Origin: an uncultured Collinsella sp. | GTDB lineage: Bacteria > Actinomycetota > Coriobacteriia > Coriobacteriales > Coriobacteriaceae | NCBI GenBank assembly: GCA_958369225.1 | Contig: CATXID010000001.1 | Span: 62,001-126,000 of the forward strand | Length of the DNA: 64,000 nt | Direction of reading: 5' to 3' | Part shown: piece by piece, positions 42,418 to 50,107 of the stretch | How positions within the stretch are numbered: position 1 is the stretch's first letter | How the letters are laid out: each line of letters opens with the position of its first letter | The notes under the pieces: model-generated | The model's database searches: none | What the model was told of the DNA's origin: nothing | Seen by the model: only the letters and a program-made list of their open reading frames with translations | Made by a program: the position numbers and the translations under genes

Positions 42418-42529
42418 AGGTATATTCCGCCTCAATAACAATCGATAAGGATGCTGACAGATAGCCGTGGCTATGAAGGCGAGTGTTATGATAGACGGGT
42501 TCTTTTGTCTATCTAGGAGGCTTTGCCTG

Positions 42530-43690
42530 ATGGAGATCACCAAGGATATCCGCTACATCGGTGTCGACGATCACGACATTGACCTGTTCGAGGGCCAGTA
42601 CGACGTGTCCGAGAACGGCATGGCATACAACAGCTATGTTATCTTGGGCGATAAAATCGCTGTCGCCGATTCGGTTGACGCTGGCTTTGTCGACGAATGG
42701 CTCGGCAACCTCGAGGCCGCGCTCGATGGCCGTACGCCCGACTACCTGGTCGTCCATCACATGGAGCCCGATCACTCCGCCGGTATCGCCGCCTTTATGG
42801 AGCGCTATCCCCAGGCACAGATTGTGGCCAGCATGGGCGCCTTCCGCATGATGGTCAACTACTTTGGCACCGACTACCCCGAGCGTAAGATAGTCGTCAA
42901 AGAGGGCGACGTGCTCGACCTGGGTGGCCACAGCCTAACGTTTGTCTGCGCCCCCAACGTGCACTGGCCCGAGGTGATCTTCTCCTACGAGTCTACCGAC
43001 AAGGTGCTCTTTAGTGCCGACGGCTTTGGCAAGTTCGGCGCCAACGACATCGAGGACCCGGAAGGCTGGGCTTGCGAAGCGCGCCGCTACTACTTTGGCA
43101 TCGTCGGTAAGTTCGGCAAATTCGTGCAGACTGTGCTCAAGAAGGCCGCCGATCTGGATATCCAGATCATCTGCCCGCTCCATGGTCCTGTTCTTACCGA
43201 GAATCTGGGTTATTACCTCGACACCTACAACACCTGGTCGAGCTATCAGCCCGAGGACGAGGGCATCACGATTGCCTATGCGAGCGTGTACGGCCATCTG
43301 AAGGCCGCCGTTGAGGAGCTTGCGTCTGCGCTCGAGGCCCGCGGCCAGAAGGTTTCCGTCTTTGACTTGGCTCGCGACGACATGGCCGAGGCCGTTGAGG
43401 ATGCGTTCCGCTATGACCGTCTGGTGCTCGCTTCCATCACCTATCAGGGCGAGATCTTCCCGTTCATGAGCACCTTTATCCACACGCTTGCCGAGCACGC
43501 CTATCAGAACCGTACGGTGGCGCTCGTTGAGGCCGGCTCCTGGGCGCCCACTGCTGCCAAGGTTATGACCAAGGAGCTCGAGGGCATGAAGGACATCACC
43601 CTGGCGCAGAACAAGGTGACCGTGCTGGGCTCGCTCAACGACGCCTCGCGCGCTCAGATCGAGGTTCTCGCCGACGAGCTATCCAAGTAG
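42530..43690 (+). CDS. FprA-type flavodiiron protein
   Basis: The 386-residue protein has an N-terminal metallo-beta-lactamase-like diiron domain and a C-terminal flavodoxin-like domain. The iron ligands are in HHMEPDHSAGIAAF (HxExDH), the downstream His in NVHWPE and Asp in FSADGFGKFG, and the final His in CPLHGPVL. The flavodoxin FMN loop is ITIAYASVYGH. Such proteins reduce O2 or NO in anaerobes using reduced rubredoxin or F420. TAGGAGG precedes ATG 42530. Confidence 0.9.
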   Translation: MEITKDIRYIGVDDHDIDLFEGQYDVSENGMAYNSYVILGDKIAVADSVDAGFVDEWLGNLEAALDGRTPDYLVVHHMEPDHSAGIAAFMERYPQAQIVASMGAFRMMVNYFGTDYPERKIVVKEGDVLDLGGHSLTFVCAPNVHWPEVIFSYESTDKVLFSADGFGKFGANDIEDPEGWACEARRYYFGIVGKFGKFVQTVLKKAADLDIQIICPLHGPVLTENLGYYLDTYNTWSSYQPEDEGITIAYASVYGHLKAAVEELASALEARGQKVSVFDLARDDMAEAVEDAFRYDRLVLASITYQGEIFPFMSTFIHTLAEHAYQNRTVALVEAGSWAPTAAKVMTKELEGMKDITLAQNKVTVLGSLNDASRAQIEVLADELSK

Positions 43691-43713
43691 CGACACATTC
43701 ACTTCTGATGCTC

Positions 43714-43748
43714 AACCACCACAAAGGAGACCTTTGTGGTGGTTTTTG
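43714..43748. terminator. Bidirectional terminator
   Basis: ACCACCACAAAGG / CCTTTGTGGTGGT with a 3-nt loop, followed by TTTTT. It lies between the convergent flavodiiron and DeoR genes. Confidence 0.85.
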
Positions 43749-43749
43749 T

Positions 43750-44553
43750 TTAAGCGCCGGCGATGAGGAGATTTGGGCGGGCGTTGTCGACAATCTCGGC
43801 GATTGAGGTGGCGACGGCATTATCGGGATCGCTGTCCATCACGATGGAGTAGACGTCGGCGAGTTCGGCAAAGCGGTACATGCCGCGTCCGTTAACCTTG
43901 CTGGCGTCCATGAGGGCGACGCTTTGACGGGCGGCACCGACCATAGCCGCTTTGGTCTCGGCCATCTGCGGAAAGTCGGTCGTAAAGCCGCAGCTGGGGA
44001 CAAAAGCGCCAGGGCACATGACGGCAAGATTGGCATGGACCATTTGGAGCGCTTGCATAGTGAGCGGTCCGTACAAATAACGATGGCCTTTGCGCAGCGC
44101 CCCGCCCAGCATGACAACATCGACTGAGGGCATGCTCTCGTCGATGTAATCGGCAATGGTTATGTCTGCCGTGATGACGGTGATACCGTCGCGCTGATCG
44201 AGGAGCCGGACGAACTCGAGCGCCGTGGTGCCCGAGTCGACGAGCAACGTGTCGCCGTCATTGACGAGCTCGATGGCGCTTTGCGCGATGGCCTGCTTGG
44301 CGGCGACGTTGACGTTGATGCGGCGATCCTGCGTGGAGACGGTCAGGCGTTTGTGGAGCGATACGGCACCGCCATGCGTGCGGCGCAGCTTGCCTGCTTC
44401 GGCGAGCGCGTCCAGGTCGGCGCGGGCGGTGACGGAGGACACGCCAAAGGTCTGGGCGATTTCTGCTACCTGCACCGAGGCATTATGATCGAGCATCTCC
44501 ATGATGGCGGAACGACGCTCGTCGGCGAAAGCTCGGGTTGTTGCGTGGGCCAT
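43750..44553 (-). CDS. DeoR/GlpR family regulator near the aldolase gene
   Basis: The 267-residue protein has a DeoR helix-turn-helix (ASVQVAEIAQTFGVSSVTAR followed by ADLDALAEAGKLRRTHGG) and a sugar-phosphate-binding domain with LLVDSGTTALEFVRLL and VMLGGALRKGHRYLYGPL. It diverges from the class II aldolase gene with a TCGAACATGTTCG palindrome between them. It is the best candidate regulator of the aldolase and possibly of lacA. Confidence 0.85.
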   Translation of the reverse strand: MAHATTRAFADERRSAIMEMLDHNASVQVAEIAQTFGVSSVTARADLDALAEAGKLRRTHGGAVSLHKRLTVSTQDRRINVNVAAKQAIAQSAIELVNDGDTLLVDSGTTALEFVRLLDQRDGITVITADITIADYIDESMPSVDVVMLGGALRKGHRYLYGPLTMQALQMVHANLAVMCPGAFVPSCGFTTDFPQMAETKAAMVGAARQSVALMDASKVNGRGMYRFAELADVYSIVMDSDPDNAVATSIAEIVDNARPNLLIAGA

Positions 44554-44691
44554 ATCTGCTCCATCATCGTCTGAAATTTGCAGGAATTGTGTTGACTCTA
44601 TTTTCGTTCATTTTCTTTTTGAGTAAGAAAACACCTTTCGATTACTTATCTTTTCTATAAAAGAAAGACGCTTAACGCCCAAAATTCAATA

Positions 44692-44704
44692 TCGAACATG
44701 TTCG
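44692..44704 (+). promoter_or_regulatory. DeoR-type operator upstream of the aldolase gene
   Basis: TCGAACATGTTCG is almost identical to the perfect palindrome before gatA (20964-20977). The ~335-bp gap (44554-44888) also holds AT-rich promoter-like sequence such as TTCTATAAAAGA and TACAAT, but no clear gene. Confidence 0.5.
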
Positions 44705-44888
44705 CTCGGCTCAAATTTCTTCCGTTTGCTTTTCAAAAATGACTGTATTGACCTGCATGGGCTCAATATCTCGCACGTGCAAAGCTGCTGAATTTCATAC
44801 AATGAACGCAGAAAAACGCAAGGTAAAACGCCTTGTGAACAACTACGCCCGATGTCCAGATGCGGGCGAGGGAGAGGAGCAAACGCTC

Positions 44889-45746
44889 ATGGCACTTGTT
44901 ACCACCGAAAAGATGCTCAAGGACGCTCAGGCCGGCCACTACGCCGTCGGCGCGTTCAACGTCGAGAACCTCGAGTTTGTTATGGCCGTTCTGGCCGCTG
45001 CCGAGGAGACCAAGTCCCCCGTCATCATGCAGACCACCCCGGGCACCATCAAGACCGCTGGTCTGGACTACTTCTACGGCATGGTCAAGGCTGCCGCCGA
45101 GCGCGCTTCCGTGCCCGTCGCCCTGCACCTCGATCACGGCGATGGCTATGGCCGCTGCATGCAGGCTTTCCGCACGGGCTACACCTCTGTCATGATCGAC
45201 GGCTCGCACGAGTCCTTCGAGGACAACATCGCCCTGACCAAGTCCGTCGCCGACGCTGGCCGCGCTATGGGCGTGCCCGTCGAGGCCGAGCTCGGTAAGG
45301 TTGGCGGCAAGGAGGACGACGGTCCTGCGGTTGAGGGCGAGAGCCCCTACACCGATCCTGCCGAGGCTAAGGAGTTCGTCGAGCGTACCGGCTGCACCTC
45401 CCTCGCAATTGGCGTTGGCACCAGCCACGGTGTGTACACGAGCGATCCGCACATCGAGCAGTCCGTGGTCAAGGCCATCCGCGACGCCGTCGACGTGCCG
45501 CTGGTTCTGCACGGCACCTCCGGTGTGCCCGATGAGCAGGTTGCCGAGGCTGTGAAGAACGGCATCTGCAAGGTTAACTACGCCACCGAGCTGCGTCAGG
45601 CCTACACCAAGGGCTTCATGGCCTACATGGCCGAGAACCCTGCCTGCTTCGATCCCAAGAAGCCGGCCAAGGAGGGCATGCGTGAGATCACCGAGCTGGT
45701 TAAGATCCGCATGACCAACCTCAACTCTGTGGGTAAAGCAGAGTAA
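44889..45746 (+). CDS. Class II fructose/tagatose-bisphosphate aldolase
   Basis: The 285-residue protein is a zinc-dependent class II aldolase: VGAFNVENLEFVMAVLAAAE, the zinc-ligand region VALHLDHGDGYGRCMQAFRT, AELGKVGGKED, and VPLVLHGTSGVPDEQVAEAV. It splits fructose- or tagatose-1,6-bisphosphate. No lacD is in the window, and this gene's DeoR-type operator and location suggest it serves as the tagatose-bisphosphate aldolase (GatY/KbaY-like). Glycolytic FBA is the alternative. ATG 44889 has GGAGAGGAG upstream; a longer upstream extension lacks similarity. Confidence 0.87.
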   Translation: MALVTTEKMLKDAQAGHYAVGAFNVENLEFVMAVLAAAEETKSPVIMQTTPGTIKTAGLDYFYGMVKAAAERASVPVALHLDHGDGYGRCMQAFRTGYTSVMIDGSHESFEDNIALTKSVADAGRAMGVPVEAELGKVGGKEDDGPAVEGESPYTDPAEAKEFVERTGCTSLAIGVGTSHGVYTSDPHIEQSVVKAIRDAVDVPLVLHGTSGVPDEQVAEAVKNGICKVNYATELRQAYTKGFMAYMAENPACFDPKKPAKEGMREITELVKIRMTNLNSVGKAE

Positions 45747-45770
45747 CAGCAAGGGTACTCTGATCCCACC

Positions 45771-45921
45771 GGACGGTTTGGGCGGGTCCCGTACTTAGTT
45801 TCCAAAACGTCCTCGCGCATGAAGGCCCCCGTTGTCTCGCTTCTTCGAAGCGTTGACAACGGGGGCCTTCGCGCTGCGGAATGATTTTGGAAACTAAGTA
45901 CGGGACCCGCCCAAACCGTCC
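45771..45921. repeat. Large palindrome with 37-bp perfect arms after the aldolase gene
   Basis: Arms 45771-45807 and 45885-45921 are exact inverted copies. Inside is a second perfect stem (45821-45836 with 45855-45870, core AAGGCCCCCGTTGTC) around a CTTCGAAG loop. It begins 24 bp after the aldolase stop. The whole is a ~150-nt near-continuous hairpin and probably ends transcription. Confidence 0.75.
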
Positions 45922-45928
45922 TGCTCAA

Positions 45929-46051
45929 TCGCCCTTGTGGCGTTAGTGTCGGAAAAATAAGACGTTGCTTTTTGCCCCCTGCGGAAAGATTGGGGAACTA
46001 AGCCCTCGTCCCTCCCAGGTTGACCTACTCGAGGTCGTCGCCCTTGTGGCG
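45929..46051. repeat. Short direct repeat TCGCCCTTGTGGCGTT
   Basis: The 16-mer occurs at 45929-45944 and 46036-46051 with diverged sequence between. No gene is visible in this gap. Confidence 0.5.
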
Positions 46052-46079
46052 TTGGGGCTGAAAGGGTGGGGCGCGGGGG

Positions 46080-46703
46080 TTACTTGGTTGTTAGGGTTAG
46101 CAGGTCGTTGGGGGTTTTGAGGTTGTAGGTGGCATTTGGGATATCTTGGTGTGATCCCCATGCTGCTCTGGCAAAACTGACCCCTGCTGAAGTTGCGCAT
46201 TGTTCGTCGTAGACGGTGTCGCCAACGTAGACGACGTTGCCAGGATTCGCGCCCGTACGCCGGAGATATTCGAGCATGGGAGCGGGTGCGGGTTTATGTT
46301 CGGTTGTGTCTTCGACAAGGATGATGTGCTCAAAATACTTATCGAAGCCAAGGGGTGCAATTTCTTCTGCGTATTCATTGCGCGCACGTGAGGAGACGAT
46401 GCCAAGTTTGCAGCCGTTGTCGGAGAGTGTTGCGATAACTTCGTGCAAGCCGGGAAACACGCTGATGGTGCTTTTAAAGCTGGCGGCAACTTGGCACCAG
46501 CGATCCAGCGTTGCCTGTGAGTAGATCCCAAGTTTCTCAAGGGCGTTCTTGCCGGGTATGCCGAGGGCAAATTCAAGCTCGTGTCGGGGGAGCGTTTTGC
46601 CGGTTTCTTCTTGGATAATCTGGCCAAGCGATGACAGCACGCTTTCTTCTGTATCTGCCAATGTCCCATCAACGTCAAACACGATATAGTCAAAGTACTT
46701 CAT
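46080..46703 (-). CDS. HAD family hydrolase, phosphoglycolate phosphatase-like
   Basis: The 207-residue protein has the HAD motifs FDVDGTLADTEE (nucleophile Asp), a helical cap, KLGIVSSRAR (motif II Ser), and VVYVGDTVYDEQCATSAGV (motif IV acidic residues) with motif III Lys in TEHKPAPAP. It dephosphorylates a small phosphorylated metabolite; the substrate is not predictable. It lies 56 bp downstream of the AraC regulator on the minus strand. GC content and codon use look lower than in neighbouring genes. Confidence 0.85.
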   Translation of the reverse strand: MKYFDYIVFDVDGTLADTEESVLSSLGQIIQEETGKTLPRHELEFALGIPGKNALEKLGIYSQATLDRWCQVAASFKSTISVFPGLHEVIATLSDNGCKLGIVSSRARNEYAEEIAPLGFDKYFEHIILVEDTTEHKPAPAPMLEYLRRTGANPGNVVYVGDTVYDEQCATSAGVSFARAAWGSHQDIPNATYNLKTPNDLLTLTTK

Positions 46704-46759
46704 ATAGTAGCTCCTATCCGTTGTTTGCCTGCAAGTTTGATGCAGTGACAGAAGAAGGG

Positions 46760-47698
46760 CTAGCGGGATTTCTGCCTGGTACTATCGAGATTCTGCCTCG
46801 CTGCTCGATAGCTCGAAGGAGTGCATCCCATTTGTTCTTTAAATACCTGGCCAAGATGGCTTGCTGTCGCAAAGCCGCATTGGCGCGCGACTGTCTGGAC
46901 CGTTCGCGTGGTGTGTGCCAAAAGTTCGCAAGCACGGTTTACGCGGTATGCGCGCAGATATGCCGCCGGGGTCGTTCCTGCGCAAGCTTCGATAATGCGG
47001 TAACACTCTCTTTCGCTTACGCCGGCTGCAGATGCCATCTGGGGCACATCTATAGCGGCTGCATAGTTTGCGCGGATATAGTCCAGGATTGCCTTGAACT
47101 GTACGTCGCGGTTGGTCATCCAAGAGGCGTTGTCGGAGGAAAAGAGCGGTTCGGCCTTGGCGTAAATCTGAATCCAGAGCTCTGACAAGCTATTCCGAAG
47201 CGCCATCTCGTTCTGCGGCCGTTGAAGGTCGTGGTTAAAGGAACTCTTTAGCAAATCGATAAAGGGCATATCGTCGGGGTTGGTGGGCGACCATTTGAGC
47301 ACATCGACGCCTCGACATTGCAGCAAAAGATTGATATAGCGCTTTTGAAGGCGTCCCGCGGGATCGCCGAGCATCGACGGCTGAAAGATATGCAACATTT
47401 GAATGGCTGGTGCCGAATTGGGTGATTGCAGCGTGCTGTGCAAAACGCCGCCGTTGATAAAGCCGGCGGACCCTTCCTCAAAGCGCACGTGTTCATGAGC
47501 CGCGCGCGTTCGATAGTCAATCGCTCCCTGCTCCATGTAGAAAAGCTCAACTTCGGAATGCCAGTGCCAGGGGACGGAATTGCCCGGATAGCGAGCGAAT
47601 TCTGCGCGTTCGGCAATATAGGGCCAGTCTTCGGCGGTCTCGGGAAACGCTTCCTCGCGTCCTCCGCGGTGCAATTCTATGTGATCCATGTTTCGCAT
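46760..47698 (-). CDS. AraC family transcriptional regulator
   Basis: The 312-residue protein has an N-terminal cupin-like sensing domain (PWHWHSEVELFYMEQGAI) and a C-terminal pair of AraC helix-turn-helix motifs: AAIDVPQMASAAGVSERECY followed by TVQTVARQCGFATASHLGQV and a FKEQMGCTPSSYR end. Such proteins regulate sugar or stress genes. No adjacent transport gene indicates its target. The alternative start is Met4. Confidence 0.85.
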   Translation of the reverse strand: MRNMDHIELHRGGREEAFPETAEDWPYIAERAEFARYPGNSVPWHWHSEVELFYMEQGAIDYRTRAAHEHVRFEEGSAGFINGGVLHSTLQSPNSAPAIQMLHIFQPSMLGDPAGRLQKRYINLLLQCRGVDVLKWSPTNPDDMPFIDLLKSSFNHDLQRPQNEMALRNSLSELWIQIYAKAEPLFSSDNASWMTNRDVQFKAILDYIRANYAAAIDVPQMASAAGVSERECYRIIEACAGTTPAAYLRAYRVNRACELLAHTTRTVQTVARQCGFATASHLGQVFKEQMGCTPSSYRAARQNLDSTRQKSR

Positions 47699-47723
47699 GG
47701 CATCAGTATAAAGCGCAATGGGC

Positions 47724-48131
47724 TTAGATTGCTCTTGCCTGTTCGGGGAACGCCTTGTCTAGGGATGCTTGGAGCTTTTCGAAGGATGCTCGTAAGTTGA
47801 GGCTCTGATCGGCTGAGCGCTTGGTTTTTGTGGTGGGGGAGTCGAGGAGACCGTCTCTCTGTGTCGGGGGGAAGGAGAAAAGGTTTGCATGTTTTAGGGA
47901 TGGCTACTGTGCTGCGTCATTGGAAGAATGCATGCTTATGCGGCCTCCTCGATGTCCACCAAAAGATTGCGCTCGGGGTATGCTGCTAGGTCCCGTGCGC
48001 TGGCAGTATTATGCCGCGGCTGTTGCAAAGAAGCGCTAAAGAAAGGCTTAATGAGGTTTGACGTTGCGATGAAACCGCAGGTAAAAGCTATCGAGTAACA
48101 CTCTTGAAAGGTTTTGAGCTTAAGGGCTTTC
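47724..48131 (-). pseudogene. Two decayed, overlapping ORFs
   Basis: On the minus strand an ORF without a clear start (47936-48131) ends with the coding-like peptide ARDLAAYPERNLLVDIEEAA. Two bases after its stop, an ATG (47933) opens a second frame that has an in-frame TAG at codon 10 and then a coding-like C-terminus ending RASFEKLQASLDKAFPEQARAI-stop, where only parts are quoted. The coupled layout recalls a small two-gene operon such as toxin-antitoxin, but I do not recognise either product. The rest of the 488-bp gap shows nothing clear. Confidence 0.3.
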
Positions 48132-48186
48132 TAAGGTTTGTGACGTGGATGTGGCGCGGACGTGCGGAGCGTGTGAATGCTTGCTG

Positions 48187-49173
48187 TTAGCGCTGCGGCT
48201 CTGCGGCGCGCACCTGCTCGATGACCTTTTCCATCGTGGCGTCGATGCGGTCTTTTTTGAGCTCGCATTCCCAGATGGTTATGGGTGTCCAGCCCATTTG
48301 AGTGAGTGCCGCCACGGCAGCGCGGTCGCGCTCGACGTTGCGACGGAACTTTGCCTCCCAAAACTCAACGTTGCGCTTGGGCTGGCTAGGGTTGCACTTG
48401 GGGCAGCGGTGCCAAAAGCAGCCGTTGACGAAGATGGCGATCTTGCGCCCGGGAAAGGCGATGTCGGGCTTGCCGGGTACCTTCCATTCCAAACGATAGC
48501 CCGTAAGGCCCGCGGCCCGTAGGCGCTGACGTACGAGCAGCTCGGGCTTGGTGTTGGCGCGCTTGTTGCCCTTCATGGACTTTTTGATGGCGGCGCGACG
48601 GCGGACCAGTTCGCGCTCGTCAGCGGAGAGGTCCGAGGTATCGATGCCGTCGAGCAGGCCGGGCTTGGGACGCTTCTTGCTGCGGCGCTTAGGTGCGCGC
48701 TTGGGTTTGGTGGCGGGTTTGTTGGCTGTGTTGGGCACGGCGTCATCGGCGGAGCTTGTCTCGAGCCGGTCTTCCTTCAGCTCAATCAGGGCATCAATGA
48801 GCCCCTTGTCAGCGGGCATCCATTCCACCGTGGCAAGTGAGGTGCGTGGAATCCAGCGGATATCGAGCTGGCGGTCGTGCTTCTGGGGCTCATCGGATTC
48901 ATCGGCGAGCGAGCAGTAGTAGCACTCCATGGAGAGATGAAAATCGGGGTAGTCGTACTCAACGGTATAGAAATCGCGTAGGTTGGTGACCTTCACCTGC
49001 AGCTCTTCCATAAGCTCGCGGCGCACAGCGTCCTCGGGCGTCTCGCCGCGCATGAGTTTGCCGCCGGGGAACTCCCAAAGTCCCTGCATGTCGCCATAGC
49101 CGCGCTGCACGGCAAGCAGCTCATCGGATCCTTCCTTGCGAATGATCCCAGCGGCAACATGAACAGTCTTCAA
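48187..49173 (-). CDS. NUDIX hydrolase - Vsr endonuclease fusion
   Basis: The 328-residue protein joins two domains. Residues ~1-130 are a MutT-like NUDIX domain: VHVAAGIIRKEGSDELLAVQ, WEFPGGKLMRGETPEDAVRR and ELMEELQVKV form the NUDIX box (Gx5Ex7REUxEE). A Lys/Arg-rich linker (~150-200) follows. Residues ~205-328 form a very-short-patch-repair endonuclease: ANTKPELLVRQRLRAAGL, WKVPGKPDIAFPGRKIAIFV, NGCFWHRCPKCNPSQPK, NVEFWEAKFRRNVERDR and GWTPITIWECELKK. The TTG start at 49173 has GAGGA 6 nt upstream; the frame upstream overlaps the divergent ABC gene and is not similar to anything expected. No Dcm methylase gene is nearby. Confidence 0.85.
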   Translation of the reverse strand: MKTVHVAAGIIRKEGSDELLAVQRGYGDMQGLWEFPGGKLMRGETPEDAVRRELMEELQVKVTNLRDFYTVEYDYPDFHLSMECYYCSLADESDEPQKHDRQLDIRWIPRTSLATVEWMPADKGLIDALIELKEDRLETSSADDAVPNTANKPATKPKRAPKRRSKKRPKPGLLDGIDTSDLSADERELVRRRAAIKKSMKGNKRANTKPELLVRQRLRAAGLTGYRLEWKVPGKPDIAFPGRKIAIFVNGCFWHRCPKCNPSQPKRNVEFWEAKFRRNVERDRAAVAALTQMGWTPITIWECELKKDRIDATMEKVIEQVRAAEPQR

Positions 49174-49321
49174 CAGGAGTCCTCTCTCAACATCAACAAG
49201 TGACAGGCTAGCTACCCGTACCTTACACAACGGTAAGGCAAGCGTAAGCCATATCGATGGTAGCCGACTCGGCTTCTTGCGACTATAGATGCCGTAGACT
49301 AATCGCAAGAAAGGACTCGGT

Positions 49322-50107
49322 ATGCAAACCACGCACATGGCGACCCCGGTACTGGAGGTCGCGCATCTCGAAAAGGTATATGGCGCGCTGGGCAATGTGA
49401 CCCGCGCGCTCAACGACGTCAGCTTTACCGTCAACCGCGGCGAATTTGTTGGCATCATGGGCGCCTCGGGCTCGGGCAAGTCGACGTTGCTCAACTGCGT
49501 CTCGACCATCGATAGCGCCACGAGCGGCACCATCCGCATCAACGGCCAGGACGTGACGCGCATGAAGCAGGCCAAGCTCTCGCAGTTCCGCCGCGAGGAG
49601 CTCGGCTTTATCTTCCAGGACTCCAACCTGCTCGATACGCTCACGGCACGCGAGAACATCGCCCTGCCGCTCACCATCGCCCGCACAAACTCGGCAGAGA
49701 TCTCGACCCGCGTGCAGGATGTGGCAGCGCGCCTGTCCATCAGTCAGGTGCTCGACAAGTATCCCTACCAGATGTCCGGCGGCCAGCAGCAGCGCGTTGC
49801 CGCGGCTCGCGCGCTCGTCACCGACCCCACCATGATCATGGCCGACGAGCCCACCGGCGCCCTCGATTCTAAGAGCGCTCGCCTGCTGCTCGAGAGCCTG
49901 GAGGCCCTCAACCGCCGCCTGCGCGCCACGGTGCTCATGGTTACGCACGACAGTTTTGCCGCCAGCTACACGAGCCGTGTGCTGTTTATTCGCGACGGCA
50001 AGATCTTCACCGAGTTGCGCCGCGGCGACACCGACCGCCGAGAGTTCTTCGACCGCATTATGGAGGTCGTTGCCATGATGGGCGGTGAGGGCTCCGATGC
50101 TCTGTAA
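49322..50107 (+). CDS. ABC transporter ATPase, BceA/MacB-type
   Basis: The 261-residue ATPase has Walker A GASGSGKSTLLN, Q-loop FIFQDSNLLD, signature MSGGQQQRVAAARALVTDP, Walker B IMADEPTGALD and H-loop VTHD. It belongs to the LolD/MacB/BceA group, which powers FtsX-type permeases that handle antimicrobial peptides or lipids. The next gene overlaps its 3' end by 11 bp and encodes the permease. No two-component system is beside it in this window. Confidence 0.9.
   Translation: MQTTHMATPVLEVAHLEKVYGALGNVTRALNDVSFTVNRGEFVGIMGASGSGKSTLLNCVSTIDSATSGTIRINGQDVTRMKQAKLSQFRREELGFIFQDSNLLDTLTARENIALPLTIARTNSAEISTRVQDVAARLSISQVLDKYPYQMSGGQQQRVAAARALVTDPTMIMADEPTGALDSKSARLLLESLEALNRRLRATVLMVTHDSFAASYTSRVLFIRDGKIFTELRRGDTDRREFFDRIMEVVAMMGGEGSDAL

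Noticed and set aside
48187..49173. Restriction-modification system around the Vsr domain
   Set aside because: No methyltransferase or restriction gene is adjacent; only the fusion gene is supported.
49173..49740. N-terminal extension of the NUDIX-Vsr gene up to 49740
   Set aside because: It overlaps the divergent ABC ATPase gene and has no domain similarity. A TTG with a good Shine-Dalgarno lies just before the NUDIX domain.
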